From an uncultured Rubrobacteraceae bacterium (GTDB lineage Bacteria > Actinomycetota > Rubrobacteria > Rubrobacterales > Rubrobacteraceae), in contig CADCUZ010000045.1 of NCBI GenBank assembly GCA_902806015.1, positions 1 to 44,055 on the forward strand: a stretch of DNA of 44,055 bases. Direction: 5' to 3'. The translations under genes were made by a program, and so were the position numbers. This document shows positions 1 through 8,646 of the stretch, piece after piece; position 1 is the stretch's first letter, and every line of letters starts with the position of its first letter. A model generated the notes under the pieces. That model did not search any database. It was not told where the DNA came from and saw only the letters and a list, made by a program, of their open reading frames with translations.

Positions 1-414
1 GGGGCCGACAAAGCAGTGGCTGCCAACCGCCGCATCCGGGTGGACAACCGCGCCCGCCGCGAGCACGCTGCCGCCGCCCACGGTGGCCGCCTCAGAAACG
101 TAGGCGAGGGGATGGACCGCGGTGAAAAATTGCCCGCCCAGACGCCGTAAGGCGTTGGCGACCCGCAACCGGGCGGCGTTCTCCGTTATCGCGACGACCA
201 CGTGCGCGGGCTCCACTGAGAGCATGCTCTTGAGCATCTCGACGTCCCCGAGCACCGGGTAACCCCTGACCCTCGCCGCCAACGCCGCGTGCGCGTCGTC
301 GTAAAAGCCCAGCACCCGCTCCCCAAAGCCCCCCGAAAGCAGCACGTCCAGGGCCAGCCGCCCGAAGCCCCCAGCGCCCACGATCACAACCCTCATCTCT
401 TCTTCGAAGCCCAT
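1..414 (-). CDS. NeuD/PglD-type sugar O-acyltransferase, partial (C-terminus off the left edge)
   Basis: The reading frame continues through the left edge, so only the first ~138 residues are visible. They contain the Rossmann-like start VVIVGAGGFGR, then a segment with FYDD and GYPVLGD, then VVVAITENAARLR, and the beginning of a left-handed beta-helix (HPLAYVSEAATVGGGSVLA, ending in HCFVGP). This is the standard order in the NeuD/PglD family of sialic-acid or bacillosamine O/N-acetyltransferases; the true substrate cannot be told. I chose ATG at 412-414 because GAGGTG lies six bases upstream; ATG at 394-396 is an in-frame alternative closer to the usual N-terminus. It follows fmt by ~180 bp on the same strand, so co-transcription is uncertain. 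Those 180 bp show no gene. Confidence 0.75.
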   Translation of the reverse strand, partial: MGFEEEMRVVIVGAGGFGRLALDVLLSGGFGERVLGFYDDAHAALAARVRGYPVLGDVEMLKSMLSVEPAHVVVAITENAARLRVANALRRLGGQFFTAVHPLAYVSEAATVGGGSVLAAGAVVHPDAAVGSHCFVGP

Positions 415-596
415 TTCCTGCACCTCGATTTCCGGTTGAGGCGTGCTGGTGGCGATCTCGGGCTCTCTGATCTCGGCCTCCTCCCGGTGGCGTGGGCCCC
501 GCGTAACCGTGGCAGTTTAGCACCGTCGCTGGCATCTTGCTCCGATCCCAGCATCCGAAACGCGGCGCGCACCACGCACGCCACCACACGGAAATC

Positions 597-1517
597 TCAG
601 GCCTCAAAAGCCCCTTCGAGACGACGCCCGAGCAAGAAATCAGTTGCACGAACGCGCCTTCCGCCCGGCACCTGCAACTCCAACACCTCGAGCACCCCGA
701 CGCCGCATTCCACCAATAGACGCCGGTTTGTGAGCCGGATACGCCCCGGCGTGGTGCCCGAACGCCCCCTGTCCCATACCGCCGAGCGCCAGATCTTTAC
801 CGGCCTCCCCCCGTCGGGGTGAAACGCCCGCGCCCCGATCCCCGGTGCCAGAGCCCGCACGAGGTCGTGCACAGCCCCAGCCCCCCAACCCCACCGGACA
901 ACCTTATCCTCGTCCAGCAATTTGGAAGCATAAGTTGCAAAACGACTATCCTGTGCGGCCAGGGTTAGGCCTCCCTTTTCGAGAAGATTCAGAACCTCAA
1001 CTACAGCGTCAGCCCCGACCCCGGCGAGGGTGTCGGTGAGCTCGCCGCCGGTGGTGTCGGCGGCTATGGGGACGGAGCGTTGGAGGGCGACGGGTCCGGT
1101 GTCGAGGCCCTCGTCCATCTGCACTATAGAAACGCCTGTCCTCTTCTCGCCTTCCATGATGGCGCGTTCTACGGGGGCGGCGCCGCGGTACCTGGGAAGG
1201 AGGGAGGCGTGGACGTTCCAGGCGCCGTGCGGGGCGGCGCGGAGCGTGTCGGCGCGCAGGATCTGGCCGTAAGCGGCGACCACGAGGGCGTCGTTCTCGG
1301 ATATCTCGGCGGCAACGTCGCTTATTCGGGCGGGCTGCAATAAGGGAAGTTTCCTGTTACGGGCTAGGACGGAGACGGGGTTTGGGGTCCTTCTGCGGCC
1401 TCGGCCCCTGCGGGGGTCCGGCTGGGAGACGACGAGCCCGATCTCGTGGGTGGAGCCGTCGAGGCCGCGCAGTACGGTCGCGGCGAACTCGGGGGTTCCG
1501 GCGAAGGCTACCTTCAA
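597..1517 (-). CDS. fmt: Methionyl-tRNA formyltransferase
   Basis: Transfers a formyl group from 10-formyl-THF to initiator Met-tRNA, in the cytoplasm. The N-terminus KVAFAGTPEFAA is the family start. The catalytic region has WNVHASLLPRYRGAAP (Asn ~101, His ~103 and the SLLPxxRGxxP loop) and MDEGLDTGP (catalytic Asp ~139). The C-terminal OB-like domain is present, and the ~306 residues are normal. The frame is open up to a GTG at 1560-1562, but the family homology begins at TTG 1515-1517 (LKVAF), just after the def stop, so I chose the TTG. It lies next to def, the deformylase that removes the group this enzyme adds; the pair is a common operon arrangement. Confidence 0.95.
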   Translation of the reverse strand: MKVAFAGTPEFAATVLRGLDGSTHEIGLVVSQPDPRRGRGRRRTPNPVSVLARNRKLPLLQPARISDVAAEISENDALVVAAYGQILRADTLRAAPHGAWNVHASLLPRYRGAAPVERAIMEGEKRTGVSIVQMDEGLDTGPVALQRSVPIAADTTGGELTDTLAGVGADAVVEVLNLLEKGGLTLAAQDSRFATYASKLLDEDKVVRWGWGAGAVHDLVRALAPGIGARAFHPDGGRPVKIWRSAVWDRGRSGTTPGRIRLTNRRLLVECGVGVLEVLELQVPGGRRVRATDFLLGRRLEGAFEA

Positions 1518-1528
1518 GGGGCCCCCGG

Positions 1529-2026
1529 TCAGGCGTTCTGGGCGAGCAGGCGTTCGCGCCACTCGCGCAAGGCGGACTTGCGCGACTCACGATCGGTCCG
1601 GTCCAGTATGAGGACCCCGTTCAGGTGATCTACCTCGTGCTGAATGACGCGCGCGAGAAGGCCGGTGGCCTCCATCCATATGGGCTTCCCGGCGGTGTTC
1701 TGACCGGAGATCGTGACCGCCGTGGGGCGCTCGACCTCGACCTGAATGCCGGGAATGGAGAGGCACCCTTCCTCGCCGATCTGCGTCTCTTCGGAGGAGC
1801 GCACGATCTTCGGGTTGACGACCGCGTACTCCTCGTCCTCGACCGCGGCGACCAGCACGCGCCTGAGCCTGCCGACCTGGTTGGCGGCGAGGCCGACCCC
1901 CTCGCGCTCTCGCATGGTGGTCAGCATGTCCTCCGCTAGGCGCTGGAGGGTTTCGTCGAACTCCCGCACGGGGGCGGCCCGGGTCTTGAGGACGGGATCT
2001 CCGAACTTCTTTATCTGTAACGCCAC
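1529..2026 (-). CDS. def: Peptide deformylase
   Basis: Removes the N-formyl group from nascent proteins using a bound metal ion. All three family motifs are visible in 165 residues: GVGLAANQ (43-50), EGCLS (metal ligand Cys ~88), and HEVDH (His ~130, catalytic Glu ~131, His ~134). ATG start. It is six bases downstream of priA and 11 bp upstream of the chosen fmt start, so priA-def-fmt is very probably one transcript. Confidence 0.97.
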   Translation of the reverse strand: MALQIKKFGDPVLKTRAAPVREFDETLQRLAEDMLTTMREREGVGLAANQVGRLRRVLVAAVEDEEYAVVNPKIVRSSEETQIGEEGCLSIPGIQVEVERPTAVTISGQNTAGKPIWMEATGLLARVIQHEVDHLNGVLILDRTDRESRKSALREWRERLLAQNA

Positions 2027-2031
2027 GCTCT

Positions 2032-4278
2032 CTATACCTCCTCGGGGTCCACCTCAACGCGCGCCTGAAGCCCGGGCGTTCCGGCCGCCAGGCGGGCGAT
2101 GAGCTCCGCGGCCCGGCCTACCGCGCCGAGGTCCCGCGCCCGGATCAAGACCTTCCAGAAGAGCGGTCCCCCGGCGCGCGCGACGCCCACGGGCTCGGAC
2201 GCCTCGACCCCCGCTTCGAGGGCCGGCCGCAGCCGGGATTCTACCGCACGTAGGACCGTTTCTTCGCGCCCGTGCAAGCTCGCAACCGCCAGATGCGCGA
2301 AGGGCGGGTAGCCTGCGGCGCGCAGCCGCGGAACCTCCGCGGCGACGAGGGCCTCGTAGTCGCCACGCGCGGCAGCCAGCAGCGCGTGGTGCTCGGGTGT
2401 CCGGGTCTGGATCAGGAGCATCCGGGCGGCGACCTCCGCGGCCCGGTATACCAGACGGAAAGAGCGCTCCGTCGCCGCGAGGCTGCTCGCTTGCAGCGAG
2501 GAATCTACGTCGGGGATCAGGACGGCGTCCCACCCCTCGCGCAAGACGCACCGGGCCGTGCCGGCCACGACGGCCGCGTCGTCGAGCTCGCGACGGCCGG
2601 CCGTGATCAGACCGACCGGCACCCCCAGCGCCTCGGAGAGGGCATCGCGCACCCTCTCCACCGCGAGCCCGACGGGGCTAAGGCGGCCGGACCCGCACTC
2701 TTCGCACCGGCTCGGCTCCCGGCGCCCGCAGCGGTTGCAGACCAGAACGCGCGACCGCTCCTCGTGTGCGGAGAGGGGAACGTGGCACCCCTGGCAGCGC
2801 GTGACGGCTCCGCACCGGTTGCAGGCGACCACCGCCGCGTAGCCCAGGCGGTCAACCAGCACGCCGACGCGCCTCCCCCCGTCAGCGAAGCGGCTGCACG
2901 CATCGAGCACTTTCGAGCTCAAGACTGAGCCCGAGCCCCGCATGTCCACGATCCGCACGGACGGCCACCCCGCCGGCGGGAGCGCGGGCAGTTCCCTTAC
3001 CCGCGCCCGGCCCCCCGCGGCGTACAGCCTCAGGGAGGGCACCGGCGAAAGGCAGACAATGGCAGCCCCTTCGGAGCGGCCGCGGGCGGCGACGACGTCC
3101 CGAGTATGGACCGGGAGCCCCTCATACCAGGCCTCAGCGCGGTGAGACCCGTTGGGCTCGTCAACTACGCAGAAGGCCCCCGGGCGGGCGAGAGGCAGGA
3201 GCGCCGCCGCGCGGGTGCCCACGACCACGTCCGCCCCTCCGCCCCGGGCCGCCGCATGAACTACGGCCCGGTGCCTTCCGAGGCCACCGTGGTAGGCGGC
3301 CACAGTGTGGCCCGGGGGCAGCGTGCGTCGGATGTGGAGGACCATACGGTCCACTGTCTCCCTCTCGGGGGCCAGGATCAGGGCTTGCTCCCCCTCCTCT
3401 ACGACGGCCCGTGTCACCGCCGCGACAGCGTCCGGCTGTCCCCCCGTCGGCACGCGCCACACGAAAGCGCCGCCGCGACCGACCGCCCGCCCGGCTTCCC
3501 GGCGAAAGGGCCCGTCTCCCTCCTCCCCACCGCCCGAGGTCTCGAAAAGAGGGGCGGGCTCAGGCCGATGTACCAGCTGGACGGCACCCCGGCGCACCAG
3601 CTCCCGCAGCACGTTCCTGCCGGCCCCCGTCTCGGACAGGAGGGATGCCGACGGCAGCGCGCCGCCACGGTCGTTCAAGGCTCCGAAGACCGCGCGCTGT
3701 CGTGGCGCGCGCGCGAGGTCCGGTTCGGTGGCCCCACGGACCACTGACCACTCGACGGTCTTCCGGTTCGGGACGGTCGGGGAGAGCGAGACGAGGCCGC
3801 CGGCCTCCGCCGCCCGGAGCCCGTCCGCCCCGAGGCCCTTCTTGATCTCCGCGCGCGAGACGACCGTCCCGGCCGGCCAGGGCCATCCTGTATCGGGACG
3901 GACCACCAGAAAACTTCGTGTGTCGAGTCCGGGCGGGAGGGACGCCCGCAGGACCGTTGGTAGGGGTACGGCGTATGACTCCGAGACCCGCAAGCACGCT
4001 TCGAGGAGGTCTTGCGGAAGGGACAACTCGTGGCGCACGGAGGAGATCTCCTCCCGCGCCCGCCCCTGCTGGGGGTCGGGGCCAACGACGACGCCGAGCC
4101 TCGAACGGCCCGAGAGGGGCGCCACGACCACGGTCCCGGGACGGACGTCGGACCCCAAGTGGGCGGGTACGCCGTAGCTGAGCGGCGGCAGCGCGTGGGT
4201 GGGGATCATCAGGGCCACCCGCACGTGTTCTTGACCGCGGGCGACGCGCCCTGTTCCCTGACCGGTGGCGCGGGCCAA
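2032..4278 (-). CDS. priA: PriA replication restart protein, helicase-defective actinobacterial type
   Basis: PriA reloads the replisome at stalled forks. The 748-residue protein keeps the N-terminal DNA-binding domain (VALMIPTHALPPLSYGVP) and eight paired cysteines for two zinc ions (CNRC, CQGC, CNRC, CEEC) around residues 490-540. The Walker A loop, usually GVTGSGKTEVY, reads WRVPTGGQPDAVAA. The Walker B/DEEH box reads VVDEPNGSHR. It therefore should not hydrolyse ATP, in line with the known loss of helicase motifs in actinobacterial PriA. The longest frame starts at TTG 4276-4278, directly after the metK stop; GTG at 4222-4224 is a plausible shorter start because homology begins there. Confidence 0.9.
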   Translation of the reverse strand: MARATGQGTGRVARGQEHVRVALMIPTHALPPLSYGVPAHLGSDVRPGTVVVAPLSGRSRLGVVVGPDPQQGRAREEISSVRHELSLPQDLLEACLRVSESYAVPLPTVLRASLPPGLDTRSFLVVRPDTGWPWPAGTVVSRAEIKKGLGADGLRAAEAGGLVSLSPTVPNRKTVEWSVVRGATEPDLARAPRQRAVFGALNDRGGALPSASLLSETGAGRNVLRELVRRGAVQLVHRPEPAPLFETSGGGEEGDGPFRREAGRAVGRGGAFVWRVPTGGQPDAVAAVTRAVVEEGEQALILAPERETVDRMVLHIRRTLPPGHTVAAYHGGLGRHRAVVHAAARGGGADVVVGTRAAALLPLARPGAFCVVDEPNGSHRAEAWYEGLPVHTRDVVAARGRSEGAAIVCLSPVPSLRLYAAGGRARVRELPALPPAGWPSVRIVDMRGSGSVLSSKVLDACSRFADGGRRVGVLVDRLGYAAVVACNRCGAVTRCQGCHVPLSAHEERSRVLVCNRCGRREPSRCEECGSGRLSPVGLAVERVRDALSEALGVPVGLITAGRRELDDAAVVAGTARCVLREGWDAVLIPDVDSSLQASSLAATERSFRLVYRAAEVAARMLLIQTRTPEHHALLAAARGDYEALVAAEVPRLRAAGYPPFAHLAVASLHGREETVLRAVESRLRPALEAGVEASEPVGVARAGGPLFWKVLIRARDLGAVGRAAELIARLAAGTPGLQARVEVDPEEV

Positions 4279-5517
4279 CTACAACCCGGCGGAGCGGCGC
4301 AGCGCGTCGGCGCGGGTCGTCTCCTCCCAGGTGAAGCCGGGCTCGCGGCGGCCGAAGTGACCGTATGCGGCAGTCTGTTCGAAGATGGGATTGCGCAGCT
4401 TTAGGTCCCGGATGATGGCGCCCGGCCTAAGGTCGAAGTGCTCTATCACCAGCGCGCCGAGGGCGGCGGGATCCACCCTGGCCGTGCCGAACGTCTCGAC
4501 CATGATGCTTACGGGCCTGGCGACCCCGATAGCGTAGGCGACCTGGACCAGGCAGCGCCCCGCTATACCGGCCGCCACGAGGTTCTTTGCGACCCAGCGG
4601 GCCGCGTAGGAGGCGGAGCGGTCCACCTTCGTAGCGTCCTTGCCGGAGAAGGCGCCGCCGCCGTGGGGGGCCGAGCCGCCGTAGGTGTCCACGATGATCT
4701 TCCGGCCCGTAAGGCCCGTGTCCCCCTGGGGCCCGCCGGTTACGAAGCGCCCGGTGGGATTTACCAGGATCTCGGCCGATCCCTCGTCGAAGAACTGCTC
4801 CGGCATGACGGGCCGGATTACGGCCTCGACCAGATCGTCCTTGATACGCTGCTCCACGCCTTCGCGGTGCTGGGCGGAGATCAAAACCTTCTCCACTCCG
4901 ACCGGGGTGTCGCCTTCGTAGCGCACCGTTACCTGGCTCTTGCCGTCCGGGCGCAGGTAGTCGAGGGTCCCCGTTTTGCGGACCTCCGAGACGCGCCGGG
5001 TTAGGGCGTGGGCGAGGGTTATGGGCAGCGGCATGAGCTCCGTGGTCTCCTCGCAGGCGTAGCCGAACATCATGCCCTGGTCGCCGGCCCCGATCTCTTC
5101 GAGGGCCACATCGTCATCCCGGATCTCAAGCGCCTGATCCACGCCTTGCGCGATATCCGCGGACTGGGGGTCTATGGTCGTTATGACCCCGCAGGTTTCC
5201 GCGTCGAAGCCGAACTTGGCGCGGGTGTAGCCGATCCCGGCGATCTTTCTCCGCACGAGCGTCGGGATGTCCACGTAGGTCGTCGTCGTGATCTCGCCGG
5301 CAACCACGACGAGGCCGGTGGTGATGAGCGTCTCGCACGCGACGCGGCTCGAGGGGTCGTCGGCGAGCGCGGCGTCGAGGATGGCGTCGGAGATCTGGTC
5401 GGCTATCTTGTCTGGGTGGCCCTCCGTTACGGACTCGGAGGTGAACAGGTGCGAGCCCTTGAGCTTCTGATCGTCGGCCACATCCAGGGTGGTCGTTCTG
5501 CCCGTGCGCTCCGCCAT
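4279..5517 (-). CDS. metK: S-adenosylmethionine synthetase
   Basis: Makes S-adenosylmethionine from ATP and methionine. The 412 residues show [20 protein letters not shown] near the N-terminus (His and Asp for ATP/Mg), [12 protein letters not shown] (~145), and the phosphate loop [16 protein letters not shown] (~280). The ATG at 5515-5517 has a good Shine-Dalgarno sequence (GAGGAG) overlapping the end of coaBC. There is no leader long enough for a SAM riboswitch: the coaBC stop codon is two bases upstream. Confidence 0.98.
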   Translation of the reverse strand: MAERTGRTTTLDVADDQKLKGSHLFTSESVTEGHPDKIADQISDAILDAALADDPSSRVACETLITTGLVVVAGEITTTTYVDIPTLVRRKIAGIGYTRAKFGFDAETCGVITTIDPQSADIAQGVDQALEIRDDDVALEEIGAGDQGMMFGYACEETTELMPLPITLAHALTRRVSEVRKTGTLDYLRPDGKSQVTVRYEGDTPVGVEKVLISAQHREGVEQRIKDDLVEAVIRPVMPEQFFDEGSAEILVNPTGRFVTGGPQGDTGLTGRKIIVDTYGGSAPHGGGAFSGKDATKVDRSASYAARWVAKNLVAAGIAGRCLVQVAYAIGVARPVSIMVETFGTARVDPAALGALVIEHFDLRPGAIIRDLKLRNPIFEQTAAYGHFGRREPGFTWEETTRADALRRSAGL

Positions 5518-5519
5518 CG

Positions 5520-6611
5520 CTATCTCTCCTCTTTTAACCCTGCCAGGACATCGTCCAGGATCTCGCGCGCTACCTCCGTCTTGGAGGCTCGGGGCACGAA
5601 GCGCTCGCCCCGGCGGGTTACCACGTGTACCTCGTTCTCCTCGGCTCCGAACCCGAGACCCTTGCGTGAGATGTCGTTGCCGACCACGATGTCGACGCCT
5701 TTTCCTCGAAGCTTCTCGCGGGCGTCGGCCACGGGGTCCCCGTGGGTCGCCGCGAATCCTACCACAAAGAGGTCCGGATTCTGCCCCCGCACGGCCCGCA
5801 GCACGTCGGGCGTCGGCTCTAACTCGACGCTGCGCACCCCATGGCTACGGCGGATTTTTTCCCGCGCCGGCGAGGACGGCGTAAAGTCCGAAACCGCCGC
5901 CGCCATTATGAGCGCGTCGGCCCCGCCGGCTCGCCGGAGAACCTCGTCCCGCAGCTGCTCCACGGTCTCGACGTCGCGCCACTCGACGCCCGGTTCCCGC
6001 GGCGCCACGTTCGCCGCCACGACCGTAACCTGTGCCCCAAGCCTGAGCGCTCCCCGCGCCAACGCGAGGCCCATCTTACCGGAGGACCGATTCCCTATGT
6101 AGCGCACGCTGTCAAGCGGCTCGTGCGTCCCGCCTGCCGTGACGAGCACCCTCAACCCGGCCATGGGACCACCCAGCCCGGCCAACACGCGCGCGACCAC
6201 CTCCCCCACGCCCGCCATCCCCCCCCCGTCACCGAGGACGACGTGCTTGCCGTCCGCGCGCAGCGCCTCCAGGTTCGCCCCAACGGCCGGGTTTGAGGCA
6301 GTCGCAGCGTCGAGGTCGGGCGCGACAAAGACGGGGACGCCGCCTCCCAGGTAGGCGCCCGCGGGCCCGACGTCCAGGCCACGGGCCAGGCGCGAGAGCG
6401 TGCCGGCCGTAGCGGGGGCTAAGAGGACCACCCCAGGCACGTCGGAGGGCGCCCCCACCCTCGTTGGGAGGACGAAGGCGCCGGGGCCCACGAATCGTTC
6501 GGTTCTCGGTTCGAGGATTACCTGGACCTCGTGCCCGGCCGCCGTCAGGTCACGGGAGATCGCCGGTGCGCAGAGGGCGCCCGCCGTAGGGCCGACGGAG
6601 ACCAGGATCAA
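5520..6611 (-). CDS. coaBC: CoaBC with intact CoaB ligase half and degenerate CoaC decarboxylase half
   Basis: CoaBC normally couples phosphopantothenate to cysteine (CoaB) and decarboxylates the product (CoaC) in coenzyme A synthesis. The CoaB half is well conserved: [18 protein letters not shown] followed by RSSGKMG, then [22 protein letters not shown] and [10 protein letters not shown]. The N-terminal flavoprotein half is recognisable ([37 protein letters not shown]), but the active-site His segment (HIxLxxxAD) is absent. PAMNxxMW reads PDLDAATA. The LACGxxGxGRM segment with the catalytic Cys is gone ([13 protein letters not shown]). At 363 residues it is short for the family. TTG start at 6609-6611 with a weak ribosome-binding site; it lies between rpoZ and metK. 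Confidence 0.88.
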   Translation of the reverse strand: MILVSVGPTAGALCAPAISRDLTAAGHEVQVILEPRTERFVGPGAFVLPTRVGAPSDVPGVVLLAPATAGTLSRLARGLDVGPAGAYLGGGVPVFVAPDLDAATASNPAVGANLEALRADGKHVVLGDGGGMAGVGEVVARVLAGLGGPMAGLRVLVTAGGTHEPLDSVRYIGNRSSGKMGLALARGALRLGAQVTVVAANVAPREPGVEWRDVETVEQLRDEVLRRAGGADALIMAAAVSDFTPSSPAREKIRRSHGVRSVELEPTPDVLRAVRGQNPDLFVVGFAATHGDPVADAREKLRGKGVDIVVGNDISRKGLGFGAEENEVHVVTRRGERFVPRASKTEVAREILDDVLAGLKEER

Positions 6612-6623
6612 GTGCGACCGACT

Positions 6624-6992
6624 CTAGGCCACGCCTTCCTCGTCGCCGGCGGGTGCACCTGGGTCGACCGAGGCGGCCTCGGGGGAGCCCGCGCCGCCCG
6701 GCGGGCTGATGAAGCCGTCGCCGGCCGCCGCCCCGATCTGCTCCTCCATGGACTCAGGCGGCTGCCTGAAGGCGACCTCCAGCTTGCCCTGGCGGAGCTC
6801 CTCGATGGCGATCGTGAGGGGGTGCTGGGAGCGGGTGTGGACCTGCGGCCCCGGTATGCCGAGGGCGTCGTTCAGGCCGAGAGTCGAAGTGTACTCGTTG
6901 ATCTGGCGGGCCCGCTTGGCGCTTGAGACCACCAGGCCGTAGCGCGAATCCACCTTGCCCAATAGGTCGTCTATTTTAAGTTCGTTTAGCAT
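6624..6992 (-). CDS. rpoZ: RNA polymerase omega subunit
   Basis: Small subunit that helps assemble RNA polymerase by clamping the beta' C-terminus. The core motif region is LLGKVDSRYGLVVSSAKRAR then QINEY (residues ~10-33), followed by HPLTIAIEELRQGK (~58-71). The last ~40 residues are a Gly/Pro/acidic tail without predicted fold. ATG start with GGGAGG five bases upstream. It overlaps the end of gmk by 17 bp, so translation is probably coupled. Confidence 0.93.
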   Translation of the reverse strand: MLNELKIDDLLGKVDSRYGLVVSSAKRARQINEYTSTLGLNDALGIPGPQVHTRSQHPLTIAIEELRQGKLEVAFRQPPESMEEQIGAAAGDGFISPPGGAGSPEAASVDPGAPAGDEEGVA

Positions 6993-7557
6993 CGTTACCT
7001 CCCGCGACTATGTTTTCCATTGTTTCTATCATGTCCTTGCGGGCCCGATCCCGGTCACCGTTCACTACCTCGAAGTCGAACTCGTCTCGCGCCGCCACCT
7101 CGCCGACGGCCATGGCGAGCCGGGTCTCCACGGCTTCCGCCGTCTCGGTGGCCCTGCTTGAAAGCCTCCTGCGCGTCTCCTCCAAGGACGGGGCGCGGAC
7201 GAAGACCATCACCGCATCGGGCCGTTTTTGCCTCACCTGCCGGGCGCCCTGGAGCTCTATCTCGAGTATCGCGGATCGCCCCGCATCCAGCATCTCCTCG
7301 ACCTTTCCCTCCGGCGTCCCGTAGAGGTTGCCGGAGTACTCGGCCCACTCCAAAAACTTTCCTTCCTCTACCCAACGCTCAAACTCTTCGTATGAGAGGA
7401 AGAGGTAGTGCTCACCGTGGACCTCGCCGGGTCTCGCCGCCCGGGTCGTGGCCGAAACGGAATACGCGAGTTCCGGCACCGCCTCCAGCGCCTCCCGGAT
7501 TAGGGTGGATTTGCCCGCACCGGAGGGCCCGGAGACGACGATCAGCCGTCCTCGCAC
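6976..7557 (-). CDS. gmk: Guanylate kinase
   Basis: Phosphorylates GMP to GDP. The P-loop GPSGAGKST (~10-18) is at the N-terminus. The GMP-binding region has SVSATTRAARPGEVHGEHY (Ser, Arg and Tyr ligands) and GKFLEWAEYSGNLYGTP. The length, 193 residues, is typical. It starts with GTG at 7555-7557, inside the last codons of mihF (16-bp overlap). The mihF-gmk-rpoZ-coaBC-metK order is conserved in Actinobacteria. Confidence 0.97.
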   Translation of the reverse strand: MRGRLIVVSGPSGAGKSTLIREALEAVPELAYSVSATTRAARPGEVHGEHYLFLSYEEFERWVEEGKFLEWAEYSGNLYGTPEGKVEEMLDAGRSAILEIELQGARQVRQKRPDAVMVFVRAPSLEETRRRLSSRATETAEAVETRLAMAVGEVAARDEFDFEVVNGDRDRARKDMIETMENIVAGGNDAKRT

Positions 7558-7865
7558 CCGAGCGCCCCGATAAGACGGTCCCGCTGCCCGTGGGTCAGAC
7601 CGACGAGGGTCTTGGATCGGCTTATGCCGACCTCCCTAAGCACGCGCGTGACCTTGATCCTGCCCATACCTTTCATCGCGAACAGCATCTCTTCTACCTT
7701 GGCGCCCCGAAGCTCTTCTGAGGGGTCCATGAGCAGGTCGTAGATGTCCAATTCCCCGCTCTTGAGGTTCCGCTTGGCGGCGGCCCTGGCGAAGCGTACC
7801 CTGTTGGCCTCTTCGAGCGCGTTGCGCCGCTCGTCGACCGTCCGTTCTGGTGCCCGCCTCAGCAT
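7542..7865 (-). CDS. mihF: Actinobacterial integration host factor (mIHF)
   Basis: Sequence-tolerant nucleoid-associated DNA-binding protein found in Actinobacteria. The 107 residues contain the conserved helical N-terminus (RRNALEEANRVRFARAAAK), then LKSGELDIYDLL, and the helix-two-turn-helix GMGRIKVTRVLREVGIS that contacts DNA. The frame is open further upstream to 8030, but homology starts at the ATG at 7863-7865. That ATG has no Shine-Dalgarno sequence and lies nine bases past a strong extended -10 box, which points to a leaderless transcript. Upstream sequence is pseudogene debris rather than pyrF. Confidence 0.94.
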   Translation of the reverse strand: MLRRAPERTVDERRNALEEANRVRFARAAAKRNLKSGELDIYDLLMDPSEELRGAKVEEMLFAMKGMGRIKVTRVLREVGISRSKTLVGLTHGQRDRLIGALGCEDG

Positions 7866-7874
7866 CAGCGCGCT

Positions 7875-7904
7875 AGTATACCATCGGCGCCTGTGCCCCG
7901 TCAC
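7875..7904 (-). promoter_or_regulatory. Probable leaderless promoter of the mihF-gmk-rpoZ operon
   Basis: On the minus strand a -35-like GTGACG (7899-7904) is followed by an 18-bp spacer and TATACT (7875-7880). The -10 box is preceded by TGG, giving an extended -10. The expected start site falls within about 0-3 bases of the mihF ATG (7865), and no ribosome-binding site is present. Positions are from reading the sequence; function is inferred. Confidence 0.6.
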
Positions 7905-8039
7905 CCGCCCGTGCGGGGGTGCAGGCCAACGGCTGTCCCGGTAAAGCGCCGGATCGGGCCGGTTGAGCCCGGTGTGATCCGGGGTAGGCGTGCCTCCCAG
8001 AGCGAACGCATTTGTATCCAACCCAGCCATCCATCGGCG

Positions 8040-8646
8040 TTCCGGCCATCGCTATCTTCAGGTCAGCGTTCTTCGCCACCGGGACCTTGAGCTTGAGCAC
8101 CTTGTAGAGGTGGTAACGCTCCTCGGATGTCAGGGAGTCGAGCGCTCCTGGGACCAGGGCCGCGTGGTTCTCGAGCACCGGTTCTCGGTCGTGGTCCATC
8201 TGCTCGAGGCGTTCGCCTTGCGCCCGCAGCGACTAGAGCTCGAGCTCCGCCACCCTTCGGGTGTCTTCTAGTTGGACCAGTTCTTCGTCTAACTTCTGGT
8301 CCGTCATGAGCCCCGGCCGCGAGCGCAAGAATCCCCGCCGCCCCTTGTCCGTCTCCGAGGGTTTTACCAGCCAGTGCCTAGCCTCCACCTCAGGGTCGCC
8401 CCGCTCTCGTCTCGGTCCAGTTCTATGGCGCGGTCCAGGTCTGAGCGGGAGCTCCTCGTGTTCGAGCAGGACGCCCCGCACGAAGCCCCACACCCGCTGC
8501 CGCTCCTAGTTCTTCGCGCTCGTGACGCGGGATCTCGCGTAGCCTTCAGCGCCGTGCGCATCGTACCCCGAGCTGCGGTAGTAGAAGTAGAGGTAGCTCC
8601 GCTCGCCCTGCCACGTCGCGCGCTTGCTTCTCCGCAGGACGCGGCC
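8040..8646 (-). pseudogene. Decayed C-terminal part of a large serine recombinase
   Basis: Read on the minus strand, the pieces follow the usual order of the C-terminal half of recombinase-family integrases. They are a degenerate zinc-ribbon-like part (GRVLRRSKRATWQ, SYLYFYYRSSGYD), RVWGFVRGVLLEHEELPLR, DLDRAIELDRDESG, DPEVEARHWL, RRGFLRSRPGLMTDQKLDEE, LEDTRRVAELEL, then LEQMDHDREPVLENHAALVP and LTSEERYHLYKVLKLKV. In-frame TAG codons occur at 8506-8508 and 8233-8235. DLDRAIELDRDESG is in a different frame from its neighbours, so two indels offset each other. The zinc-ribbon cysteines are lost and no catalytic N-terminal domain was found. The family assignment is from memory of its coiled-coil pattern. 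Confidence 0.7.

Noticed and set aside
5518..5600. SAM riboswitch ahead of metK
   Set aside because: Only two bases separate coaBC and metK; no leader exists to hold an aptamer.
7866..8030. N-terminal extension of mihF
   Set aside because: Pro/Arg-rich translation over a promoter and pseudogene; the family starts at ATG 7863-7865.
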